Below, one piece after another: positions 20,901 through 27,663 of a DNA stretch of 64,000 bases. The stretch's first letter is position 1. The number at the start of each line of letters is the position of its first letter. Below the pieces are notes generated by a model that made no database searches, was not told where the DNA came from, and worked only from the letters and a program-made list of their open reading frames with translations. Source of the DNA: Anaeromyxobacter oryzisoli (GTDB lineage Bacteria; Myxococcota; Myxococcia; Myxococcales; Anaeromyxobacteraceae); NCBI RefSeq assembly GCF_022690765.1, contig NZ_JALCZA010000002.1, forward strand, positions 1 to 64,000. The letters are read 5' to 3'. A program made the translations under genes and the position numbers.

Positions 20901-21530
20901 CAGACCTCCGGGGCCTACGTCTCCATCGCGGCGCATTCGCCCGGCGAGGCGCTCGTCACGGCCTCGTACGGAGGGGTGGACACGCGGATCGCCGTGAACG
21001 TCTTCGACCTGCCGGGCGACTTCTCCAGCCTGCACGATTCCACGGTGCTGCACGTCCACGAGCGGACGTCCGTCACGGTCTTCGACTGGGTGCGCAACAT
21101 CGGGGTGGACTCCCAGGCGGACGAGGCGGTCACCTGGACGTCGAGCGATCCGACGGTGCTGAAGGTCATCGGCCCCGGCGCGATCCAGGCGCTCAAGCCC
21201 GGACACGCCTTCATCACCGCGTCCGGTCCGGCGTGGCAGGAGTCCACCGGGTTCACCGTCTCGAGCGCCCAGCTCGTCGAGCTGTACCCGAGCACCCCGG
21301 CCGTGCCGCTGCCCGTCGGGACGGCCGACTCCCTCCGCGCGTACGCGAGGTACTCGGACGGCGTGCGCGTCGACGTGACCCGCGACGTCACCTGGTGGAG
21401 CGCCGCGCCCACGGCCGCCGCGTTCGACTCCGGCACCCCCGGCCTCGTCCGCGCCCTCGCCGCCGGGACGACGCGGGTGGAGTGCCGCCTCGACGGGCTC
21501 GCCGCGGACGCGATGGTGACCGGCTTCTGA
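17982..21530 (+). CDS. Ig-like (BIG2) repeat lipoprotein
   Basis: A 1182-residue surface protein. The lipoprotein signal MRRISVLGLVALAVVGCSGG has a VVGC lipobox, followed by a Gly-rich linker. The rest is a series of about 10-13 BIG2-type bacterial Ig-like repeats of about 85 residues. Each shows an IVVTPANPSTIVGGT-like opening, a TSSATWTSS/VATVS core and a closing GTATVTAT-like strand. Such proteins project from the outer membrane in adhesion or structural roles; no enzymatic domain is visible. ATG 17982 is chosen because it places the signal peptide correctly; an in-frame ATG at 17937 would add 15 residues before it. Confidence 0.88.
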   Translation: MRRISVLGLVALAVVGCSGGGGGSQPAAKLTAIVVTPANPSTIVGGTVAFHATGAYEDHTTRDVTAEATWSSSTSATATVSNTAGTRGVATALAIGTTVVGATLGGIRGETALSVIDATVTAVRIDPAAPVVGVGETVALRCLGATAAGPEVDVTGLSTWASDRVDVATVTVGALTGVKLGTAQLTATFGGFTAQATATVANQPPALVGLELTLPAGATIAVGSARRVDARAVYADGSRKTVTPFAVFASSAPSVLAFAGRSGWYEALAQGSATVTGSWSGMTASATVTVGPDGIAALVIDPAPQLVPAGDVLPLRATAVHKSGTTEDVTASAVWTTDAPQVAAVEPTTGVATAMSAGSAVVRASYAGVSAASILQVTGSTASQLSIDRTTETLVVGGTSWLSGTLSFPDATSAQADQVVQATVADPAVVAVEREPDGYLRYRALAAGSTTVAVRAGGLTQTVTVQVLAPTALWLESSLPLVAGLTTNVYATASAGTATASVGELASWSSDAPSIVEVVYGLRGQPRLVAHAPGTAKLTLSFGGVSTTATVTVIPVPASIEVTPSSALLAVTQNQVFTATAHLASGEAVPVGDAVEWVMDDPPVGYFGYGGFTATRPGTSAVIATVAGVAGRAEVVVQESLYALSLEPALANGAVGPYTLPQGTTAKFSADGYSYHSGWNPDVAVAWSSSNQAVATFSTDPAKPGELTAVGPGTTTITATYAVSGGTAVTASATVYVAPLRSLAASPASVSVVPAGTVRVAVAGTFDDGAGGTFTADVTPWVTWTSSATDVARPTSVLTANNAAMTFGILGVSPGSAVLTGTLGGSIVDVPVTGLPPSVASVTIATHSPDVVGLSFAPTATAVLVPNAAEVDVTSLATWSADGVVVGVSGSPPIAKVLSAGTGTVSAAFGGATGTAWVYATAGSYTALVPDKRRLTLAPGGWTSIRVEARGQSVSSTIEGLTVASSNPTVASVQTSGAYVSIAAHSPGEALVTASYGGVDTRIAVNVFDLPGDFSSLHDSTVLHVHERTSVTVFDWVRNIGVDSQADEAVTWTSSDPTVLKVIGPGAIQALKPGHAFITASGPAWQESTGFTVSSAQLVELYPSTPAVPLPVGTADSLRAYARYSDGVRVDVTRDVTWWSAAPTAAAFDSGTPGLVRALAAGTTRVECRLDGLAADAMVTGF

Positions 21531-21761
21531 CCGGGAGGGATGGATGCGTCGGGAGGGCCCGGGCGCCGTGCAGCGCCGCGCCTGGGGCCCTCTCGCGCGC
21601 CTGCTGCCCGGCCGCGGAGGGAGCCGGGGGAGGGCGGGAGGAGGGGCGCCCGGAGGTCGCCGGAGCACGTGCTGGAGCGCCTTCCAGAGCGCTCCGGCGC
21701 ACGCAACCGCCGGCGTGCAGCCCGCTCGATCCCCCGCCTCACGCCCGCTCGCTCTTCACCC

Positions 21762-21790
21762 TTGACAGCTTTCCGGAGGTCCAGTATCTA
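21762..21790 (+). promoter_or_regulatory. putative sigma-70 promoter of tRNA-Pro
   Basis: A perfect TTGACA (21762-21767), exactly 17 bases of spacer, then TATCTA (21785-21790), about 60 bp before the mature tRNA. The -10 is imperfect. The rest of the 21531-21761 gap after the lipoprotein shows no supportable gene. Confidence 0.55.
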
Positions 21791-21852
21791 CGCCGCCTTG
21801 CGACGGACCGACGCCCTCCCGAGGCGCGGTGCAGTACCGCCGATCGAAGCAC

Positions 21853-21926
21853 CGGGGAGTGGCTCAGCCTGGTAGAGCACTTGGTTCGGGACCAAGGGGT
21901 CGCAGGTTCAAATCCTGTCTCCCCGA
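21853..21926 (+). tRNA. tRNA-Pro (anticodon CGG)
   Basis: A 74-nt cloverleaf with acceptor CGGGGAG/CTCCCCG, D arm GGCTCAGCCTGGTAGAGC, anticodon stem CTTGG/CCAAG enclosing TTCGGGA (anticodon CGG) and T arm GCAGGTTCAAATCCTGT. The discriminator is A and CCA is not encoded. It marks the boundary between ordinary chromosome and the mobile region. tRNA-Pro 3' ends are common integration sites, but no second copy of the 3' end is seen inside the window. Confidence 0.94.
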
Positions 21927-21929
21927 CTC

Positions 21930-21981
21930 AGAAGGCCGCGATTCCTCTCGGGAAACCGACGGAACGCGGCCTTCTTCTTTT
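21930..21981 (+). terminator. Rho-independent terminator of tRNA-Pro
   Basis: A perfect 11-bp stem AGAAGGCCGCG (21930-21940) / CGCGGCCTTCT (21965-21975) followed by a T-rich CTTCTTTTCC run, starting four bases after the tRNA. Confidence 0.8.
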
Positions 21982-22125
21982 CCGGATGGTGCGCTGCGCA
22001 CCACCGGCGCACCAAAATCCGTGACGCTCGGTGCGGACGGTGCGGGCAGTGCGGCGTCGGGCGGCGCGCCGGAGTTGCTCGAGGACGCGGCGCCCAGGGT
22101 TGCCGCGCCAGTCGAGGGAGGAGAC

Positions 22126-23019
22126 ATGCACGTGCCGAACACGATCGCTGCCCGGCTTCGCAGCTCGCTCGAGCGCATCGTTGAGCAGGCGTCGGAGCTG
22201 GCCCGAGGCCTCGGGGTGCGTCGCCTCGAGCGGGACCTCGGGACGGCCGTCGTCATGTCGGGCGCCGACTTCCACTTCGAGAAGCCGAGCGCCGCGCAGC
22301 AGGATGCCCAGCTTGAGCTGAAGCGGCGGTACGAACCCTTCTCGGAAGTCGTCCGCGTGCTCCTGCGCGCGGCTCCGGAAAGGCTCGTGTCGGATTGGAG
22401 GAAGGCGGACAAGAAGTTCAAGAGCGCGTGGATCGAGCTCGGCACGAACTACACCCTGTCGGCCGACGAGGCGCGAAACGAAGCCGCGCTCCGGAAGGAC
22501 GCGGACGCGCTGGCCCAGGTCCTCTCGGTCCTCGAGGGCATCGGCACCACGGGCGTGCTGCTCGTGCCCGATACGAACAGCCTCGTCGACCAACCCGATC
22601 CGGTCATGTACCGGCCGATCGCGGGGCGCGACGATTTCACGCTCGTGCTGCTGCCGCCCGTTCTTGACGAGATCGACGACCTCAAGATCGCACACAAGAA
22701 TCCGGACGTTCGCGACGGCGCGATGCGCGCGATCACCAGGATCAAGGGCTGGCGGGACCAGGCGCGACGCGCCGGACGTACGCTCAACGACGGCACGGTC
22801 GTCGACGGTTCCATCACCGTCCAGTCGCTACACATCGAGCCCGACGTGAAGGGCTCCCTTTCCTGGCTCGACGCCTCCGTGGCGGACGATCGCATCATCG
22901 CGGCTGTCCTCGCTGTCGCGGCGGAGCACCCGGCCGCGCGGGTGGTGCTCGTCACGGGCGACGTCAACCTGCAGAACAAGGCGGACGCGGCCATGCTGGA
23001 GACGGCTGACACACCGTAA
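22126..23019 (+). CDS. PIN domain (PINc-like) ribonuclease family protein
   Basis: A 297-residue protein starts at ATG 22126 after a strong GGGAGGAG. The N-terminal half is helical and charged. The C-terminal half is a PIN domain: LVPDTNSLVDQPD with the first Asp, LLPPVLDEIDDLK with the conserved Glu, SVADDRIIAAVLAVA and VVLVTGDVNLQNKADAA with the closing Asp pair. These acidic residues form the metal-dependent RNase site. No antitoxin lies beside it, so it is a stand-alone PINc-type nuclease rather than a VapBC pair. It is the first gene after the tRNA; whether it belongs to the chromosome or the island is unresolved. Confidence 0.8.
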   Translation: MHVPNTIAARLRSSLERIVEQASELARGLGVRRLERDLGTAVVMSGADFHFEKPSAAQQDAQLELKRRYEPFSEVVRVLLRAAPERLVSDWRKADKKFKSAWIELGTNYTLSADEARNEAALRKDADALAQVLSVLEGIGTTGVLLVPDTNSLVDQPDPVMYRPIAGRDDFTLVLLPPVLDEIDDLKIAHKNPDVRDGAMRAITRIKGWRDQARRAGRTLNDGTVVDGSITVQSLHIEPDVKGSLSWLDASVADDRIIAAVLAVAAEHPAARVVLVTGDVNLQNKADAAMLETADTP

Positions 23020-23483
23020 GCAGAAGGTGCCCGGGCGAGGCGCAAGGAGGGCGACCACGTTGATCGCCTTCGCTCGAACGTCCAGCACCGGCGTTCGCGC
23101 GGCCGTTCTCAGCCGGAGGGGCGCCGCTCGTTTCAGCGGCGGAACCGCGGAGTCCACGACTCTTCGAGAGCGTCGAAGTCATGAAGTTCCCCCCCGAGTT
23201 TCGGAACCGGCTCAGCCGCTCGACGTGCGCGTGTTCGCGCTCGTTGCCGCTCCGGATGTGATCAGGGCAGGGTCGAGTGCCGCCCGGTGCACCAGTTCAA
23301 GGACGTCGCCGTCGGCTGAAACCGGAACGCCAAGTCGTGAAGCGTCTCCAGCCCCACGAAAGGCTCATCGGCACCTCTTCGCTGACTCCGGAGGAGACTG
23401 CGAACGCTTCCCCTCCTCCGATGGCTCGAACGACGACTCTGGTCTTCCTGGATTCGTAGATCAGGAGGGTTCGGAACGTCGCG
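23020..23483. other. 464-bp stretch without a supportable gene
   Basis: Between the convergent PIN and nuclease-like genes I find no open frame with convincing composition and no RNA gene. Base composition becomes visibly less GC-rich and codon bias weaker from here, marking entry into horizontally acquired DNA. Confidence 0.4.
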
Positions 23484-25073
23484 TTAGCCAAGAGCCGAAC
23501 GGATCTTCGCAGACCACGTATTCGAGGAGTGGACCTCGCATACCTCGGTGACGTTCTCAGCGTTGGGGCGCAGAAGCGGCAAGTTGCCATCAACCAGGAA
23601 GTAGATCGCGGACAGAAGCGCGTCCGTTGTAGTGCCCGGGAGTTGGCTAGCGATAAGCGCGCGGAACACCGTTGCGATCGAATCCGGGTCCTTCACGAGC
23701 TCGTATGCGAGCGGCTGCTGCGTCCGTTCGCGGTTTGAGAACTCGCCACGCGCGATCGCAACGGCAAGTCGGCGCCAGACTTCCGGCGGGACCGCCTTCT
23801 CGCGTCGTAGCAGGTCCAGCGTTGCGTACGCATCCTCGTCATCACCGGCGAGCACGGTCTTCTCAGCCAGTTCCAGGATGGACGGTGGGGCAGGTACACC
23901 GTGGGCTTGCGCTGAAGCCCAACGCTGACGTCCTTCCATTCGGAATCGCCGGTGCTGGTCCCGAAGCAGCTCCTCGATTCCACTCCAGTCAGGCGCAGTT
24001 GACGCGTCGGGCACGCTTCGGGGCAGCGATAGAGCGCGCCGAACCAAATCGGAAACCTCAGAAGGCACGTGGACGTCGTCGACGGATTTCGCCTCCCGAA
24101 ACCGGACGAGTCGCGCCTCGATCTGTGGAAGAAGATGCGCGAGTCCGAGAGTCGTGAGGCTTGGAGCAATCGGCGCGATACTCGCATGTCGTTCTTCGAT
24201 CGAAGTACGGTCCCATAGGCCGAGGTGCTCGCCAACTGCGAATGCCGCCTGAGCGCGATCTTCGGACAGGAAGAGTTTGGACGAGGCGATCTGCGCCTGA
24301 AGCGCTCTCGCGATTCCACACAGTGCTTCTTCGGTCGTCTCAGCGGAACTAGCGGCCGAACGAAGCGAAGCACATCCGTTGCGAATGCTGTCTGCCTCGG
24401 ACTTGGGCAGGATGACGCGGCTGGCTGCAGTCAGGCGCGCCGCGAGATCGTCAAGGGGAATGTGAAGGTCGGGTTCGGGGACGGGGCCGATCAGGAAAGC
24501 TGCCAACGATACTCGGTACTCGAGGTTCTGCGACGCGAGGCCGAGTTCGAACGCAGCCAACGCTCCGTTGCCAACCGAATACGGCTCGTTGTGGCGAGGC
24601 GTCTCAGCATGCACCTTCTTCGGGAAGAAGGCTGGGTTGAAGATCGCGGGGTGGAGTTCAATGAGAGTTCGAGCACCTGCTGAGAGCAGCGTGCGAATCC
24701 GCTCCGCGGGGAAGAGCTCCAAATCCCAGCCGTGGGTTGTGTGAGTGAACGAAACTGCTTCATCGCGCTCCGCAGCCGTGACAGACCGACTCGTAACGAA
24801 CACCACAGACGAGCACGGGTGCCCGCACTCGACCATTCTGTCCAAGTCCTCCTCGAGCTTGTTGCGCCAATCCTTCCGGCAGCTGAACGCGAAGATCACC
24901 GGCGCGCTGCTGCGCGAGCCGGTGAACAGCGCATCTCGGCCGCCGTCAGCCGACCCGCCGAGTGGTTCGATTCCCGTCCATCCTGCACGGACCATGAGGT
25001 CGCAGCAGAATCTCTCGAACTGGCGGTAGTCGGTCGCGTGTTCGAGGCAATACAGAATCGGGTCGGCGGCCAC
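23484..25073 (-). CDS. PD-(D/E)XK restriction-endonuclease-like protein, last gene of the defence operon
   Basis: A 529-residue protein. The N-terminal 130 residues look like an Mrr-type PD-(D/E)XK fold: YRQFERFCCDLMVRAGW (Glu20), SADGGRDALF (Asp43/Asp47), then VIFAFSCRKDWRNKL (Lys67, with Ser/Cys where Glu or Gln is usual) and VVFVTSRSVTAAERDEAV. The remaining 400 residues are alpha-helical and unrecognised. It lies 63 bp downstream of a CD-NTase-like gene on the same strand, at the end of a CBASS operon, so it is a candidate second effector. The fold and active site are inferred from motifs only. Confidence 0.6.
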   Translation of the reverse strand: MAADPILYCLEHATDYRQFERFCCDLMVRAGWTGIEPLGGSADGGRDALFTGSRSSAPVIFAFSCRKDWRNKLEEDLDRMVECGHPCSSVVFVTSRSVTAAERDEAVSFTHTTHGWDLELFPAERIRTLLSAGARTLIELHPAIFNPAFFPKKVHAETPRHNEPYSVGNGALAAFELGLASQNLEYRVSLAAFLIGPVPEPDLHIPLDDLAARLTAASRVILPKSEADSIRNGCASLRSAASSAETTEEALCGIARALQAQIASSKLFLSEDRAQAAFAVGEHLGLWDRTSIEERHASIAPIAPSLTTLGLAHLLPQIEARLVRFREAKSVDDVHVPSEVSDLVRRALSLPRSVPDASTAPDWSGIEELLRDQHRRFRMEGRQRWASAQAHGVPAPPSILELAEKTVLAGDDEDAYATLDLLRREKAVPPEVWRRLAVAIARGEFSNRERTQQPLAYELVKDPDSIATVFRALIASQLPGTTTDALLSAIYFLVDGNLPLLRPNAENVTEVCEVHSSNTWSAKIRSALG

Positions 25074-25136
25074 TGTGTACTCCGCGGCATGTGGGCGAGA
25101 CCTGCTCCGACAGGTCGAGAGCGAAAGCGCACCCGT

Positions 25137-25895
25137 CTACCAGACGATATCACCCCAGTACGGAGCGTTCAGCGCCTGAACGGCTTGAGAGTAGAGCGCG
25201 CTTCGTTCCGAGAGGCTGATGTCCAGCTCGTTGTTCGAGTTCGCAGGATCGACGAACCGCATCGACTGAACGTCAGAAACGATAAAGGAGAACACCTGCT
25301 GCATGCTCCGCGCGAAGTCCGACACGGGCGTTCCCGCTAAGGCGCGGTTGATGAGGATCTCCAGCGCGAAGGTGCTGCTGGAGAACTGCCGCCGAACGCG
25401 CCAGAGCTTCATCAGCTTGACGATCTCGCGGATCCCGGGCCTGCGTACCGCGTCGATGTGAACCTTGAGGCTCGTCTGGAGGGTGCTCCCGTTGCCGACG
25501 TTCTTGAACAGCGTCGCGTAGCGAAATGTGGCGTCCTGTGCACGGCCGGGAACGACGTCAACGTGAAACCCGTTGTCGTACGGCAGGTGCAGAGCAACGG
25601 TCTTCGGCTTTACGACGTACCGGGAGCCCGTGAGAACGTTGTGGACGTGCCAGAAGATGTCCTTCAATGACGCCAGCTCGGTGCTCGGAAAGTAGACGAC
25701 GAGGTCGAGGTCGTATGACGGGCGGATCATCGTGTCCTTCCCGTAGGACCCACCGTAGTAGATGCGCGGCGAGCTTCCGTACGCTCGCCGAAGGCAGGTC
25801 TCGATATCGCCTCGGATGCGCTGAAGGACGTTCAGTTCTGCTTGCTGCAATGCGTACTGCGACAGGAGTCCTTGCAGGTACGAGTGGGGAGTCAT
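25137..25895 (-). CDS. second CD-NTase/OAS-like nucleotidyltransferase
   Basis: A 252-residue protein with the cyclic-oligonucleotide synthase signature: YYGGSYGKDTMIRPSYDLDLVVYF (GGS at 48-50, Asp62 and Asp64) and the third acidic residue in FHVDVVPG (Asp113). The C-terminal helical lobe (GIREIVKLMKLWRVRRQ, FVDPANSNNELDIS) resembles OAS-type enzymes. It is shorter than, and clearly different from, the CdnG-like enzyme 1.8 kb upstream in the same operon. Having two nucleotidyltransferases in one CBASS-type operon is unusual. It may make a signal for the adjacent PD-(D/E)XK protein, or modify RNA. Catalytic residues appear intact. Confidence 0.7.
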   Translation of the reverse strand: MTPHSYLQGLLSQYALQQAELNVLQRIRGDIETCLRRAYGSSPRIYYGGSYGKDTMIRPSYDLDLVVYFPSTELASLKDIFWHVHNVLTGSRYVVKPKTVALHLPYDNGFHVDVVPGRAQDATFRYATLFKNVGNGSTLQTSLKVHIDAVRRPGIREIVKLMKLWRVRRQFSSSTFALEILINRALAGTPVSDFARSMQQVFSFIVSDVQSMRFVDPANSNNELDISLSERSALYSQAVQALNAPYWGDIVW

Positions 25896-25945
25896 CTGGG
25901 CCCCCGTACAGCGCGTGCTCGCCTGGACCTGTTCACGACACGTGC

Positions 25946-27148
25946 TCAGTCGTACTGCTTGTCATTCGGGTTGATCGTCGTGCGGAGAGTAAAGCCTCCG
26001 CGGTTGCGGTCGTTGTCGTAGACGCGGAGGAGAGGGTCGATCTTTGGCAGGAGGTCGTACCCGCAGACGATCGCGGCCGGGGCGGGAACGGCCGGGAACA
26101 GTTCGATCTCGCGAACGCGTGGGTGGTTCTTCCTGATCTTCGCCAGCGTGTCGCGGTAAGCGCGTCGGAATGCCTGCAAGTCCTTTCGACGACGGAGAAA
26201 GTCCGTAGAAGGCGTTCTTCTGGCGAGCGTGATCTCGTACACCGTGTGCTGGCGGGTGACTTGGGCAGGGAGTTGAGACAGGTCGATCGCGCCGCTCAGT
26301 GAGAGGACGAGAGCTGCTTGTAAATTGTTCGTCCCGCGCTGGAGAACGCGGGATGTGTATTTCACCGCGGGACCAGCGGTCTTCTTCCATGCCCAAGGAT
26401 TCTCTCCGTCACGGTGGAGCTGGAAGAAATCGACCGTCATCTTGTTGCTGAGTCGCGTGCCGAGATAAACGAGCAGGTGTATCGGGGCGAGCGCGAACAG
26501 CGAGATGTGGCGAGTCTCCTGAACGTCGGAACCGCCTTCGTAAAGACGGCGGACCTTGGTCGCGATCGTCTTCTCGGCCGATGCGACGAAAGCGTCGTCG
26601 TCGTGCTCCAAGTCCGTCAGGTTGATGACATACCCGGTCGTATCCGACGGGTACCGGGGCGCCACGGCCTCTGTCACGTTGTGGATCGGGATGCCCACGG
26701 CGTCACCGCCGATCTTGGCCTTGAGCTGCACGAAGGTGGTTCTCATGTTCGGCGCTAGCCCCGTCACATGACGTATCCGGTTCTCGTGCTCAGCCTTGTA
26801 GGACTTGAGCGCGTCGACCGGAAAATCTGATGGGTTCTTGTCGATGTGCGTGTGATCGGTCTTGCAGAGCAGCATCAGGTTCGAGAGAGCGTTGATGTCC
26901 CTGGGGCGTGCCGACGATTCTCCGCGTGGGCCCTCCTGGCTGAACGCTACGATGTGCGCGTTCTCCGAGTAGTTGCCGGCCTTGAGCGTCAGCGGGTGCT
27001 CGAAAAGGAACTGGTTGCACCCGCGGAACTCGCACCGTCCTCCGGCAGCTACAGCGAGCACAATCCGCGTGCTCTCCTTAATCTTGCGTCCGACGGGTGT
27101 GACCGGTGACGACGGGCTGCCTGGATGCTTCGGAGGAGCTTTGGCCAT
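25946..27148 (-). CDS. cap5: HNH-SAVED CBASS effector nuclease (Cap5-like)
   Basis: A 400-residue protein. The N-terminal HNH endonuclease has zinc-type cysteines (GGRCEFRGCNQFLF, LLCKTDHTHIDK) and the core AHIVAFSQEGPRG...NALSNLMLLC. The C-terminal SAVED sensor domain is recognisable in ISLFALAPIHLLVYLGTRLSNK, DFFQLHRDGENPWAW and VREIELFPAVPAPAAIVCG. In known CdnG-Cap5 systems the SAVED domain binds the cyclic dinucleotide 3',2'-cGAMP and the HNH domain then degrades DNA. ATG 27148 lies 29 bp after the E2-like gene and is preceded by GGAAGAA-type sequence. The signal specificity is known from relatives, not from this sequence. Confidence 0.88.
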   Translation of the reverse strand: MAKAPPKHPGSPSSPVTPVGRKIKESTRIVLAVAAGGRCEFRGCNQFLFEHPLTLKAGNYSENAHIVAFSQEGPRGESSARPRDINALSNLMLLCKTDHTHIDKNPSDFPVDALKSYKAEHENRIRHVTGLAPNMRTTFVQLKAKIGGDAVGIPIHNVTEAVAPRYPSDTTGYVINLTDLEHDDDAFVASAEKTIATKVRRLYEGGSDVQETRHISLFALAPIHLLVYLGTRLSNKMTVDFFQLHRDGENPWAWKKTAGPAVKYTSRVLQRGTNNLQAALVLSLSGAIDLSQLPAQVTRQHTVYEITLARRTPSTDFLRRRKDLQAFRRAYRDTLAKIRKNHPRVREIELFPAVPAPAAIVCGYDLLPKIDPLLRVYDNDRNRGGFTLRTTINPNDKQYD

Positions 27149-27177
27149 GCGTGTTCTTCCTCGGACCGCTCGCCGGT

Positions 27178-27663
27178 CTATGGGGATGTCGCCTCGGCCT
27201 TCGGGCCCGAGTGCGTCGCTCCGCCGCCGCTCCAGACTCCCGTGGCGCGCCACACCTCGTAGTCGAGCAGCCAGCATCGGAACCACGGCAGGATCGTCCG
27301 CGCGATCGCCATGGTGGAGTCCCAGTCTGTTCCTGGAAGGAAGATGCAGGGCCGCTCTGCCCCCGGGGTGTTCGCTTCATACATGTGGGGAATCGGAACG
27401 TCGGGCGCCTCGACGCGGCGCGCGAGCGCTGGCCGGTCCACGAAGACCTTCGGGTTCTCGCGTTCGCGATACTCGATCCGAACCTCGTACTCCTCGGTAA
27501 TCGGAGTCGCCGATAGCGTGCCGCTCGCGATCAGGAACTCCGTGGTGCGCTTCCGACCGCGGCGGATGCGCGTCTCGCGTTGCACGGCCACGTGGCACCC
27601 GGGCCAGAGTGCTCGGAGCGCGATAGCCTGCTGCGATATGGAAAGCGGACGAGCGCGGTACAT
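27178..27663 (-). CDS. E2-like CBASS accessory protein (short type II)
   Basis: A 161-residue protein with a C-terminal E2-like fold. HMYEANTPGAERPCIFLPG contains the presumed catalytic Cys106, and it is followed by MAIARTILPWFRCWLLDYEV and ATGVWSGGGATH. This is the pattern of E2-only proteins in short type II CBASS, which form a ubiquitin-like link to the C-terminus of the cyclase and raise its activity. No E1 or JAB partner is present. The start ATG shares one base with the cyclase stop (TGATG), so the two are translationally coupled. Family assignment is by motif recognition. Confidence 0.78.
   Translation of the reverse strand: MYRARPLSISQQAIALRALWPGCHVAVQRETRIRRGRKRTTEFLIASGTLSATPITEEYEVRIEYRERENPKVFVDRPALARRVEAPDVPIPHMYEANTPGAERPCIFLPGTDWDSTMAIARTILPWFRCWLLDYEVWRATGVWSGGGATHSGPKAEATSP

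Noticed and set aside
16233-21668. 1811-codon minus-strand frame opposite the peptidase and lipoprotein genes
   Set aside because: An antisense shadow with low-complexity RR/DR composition; the plus-strand genes carry clear domains.
23027-23551. Plus-strand 174-codon frame after the PIN gene
   Set aside because: There is no ribosome binding site, composition is poor, and it overlaps the nuclease-like gene on the other strand.
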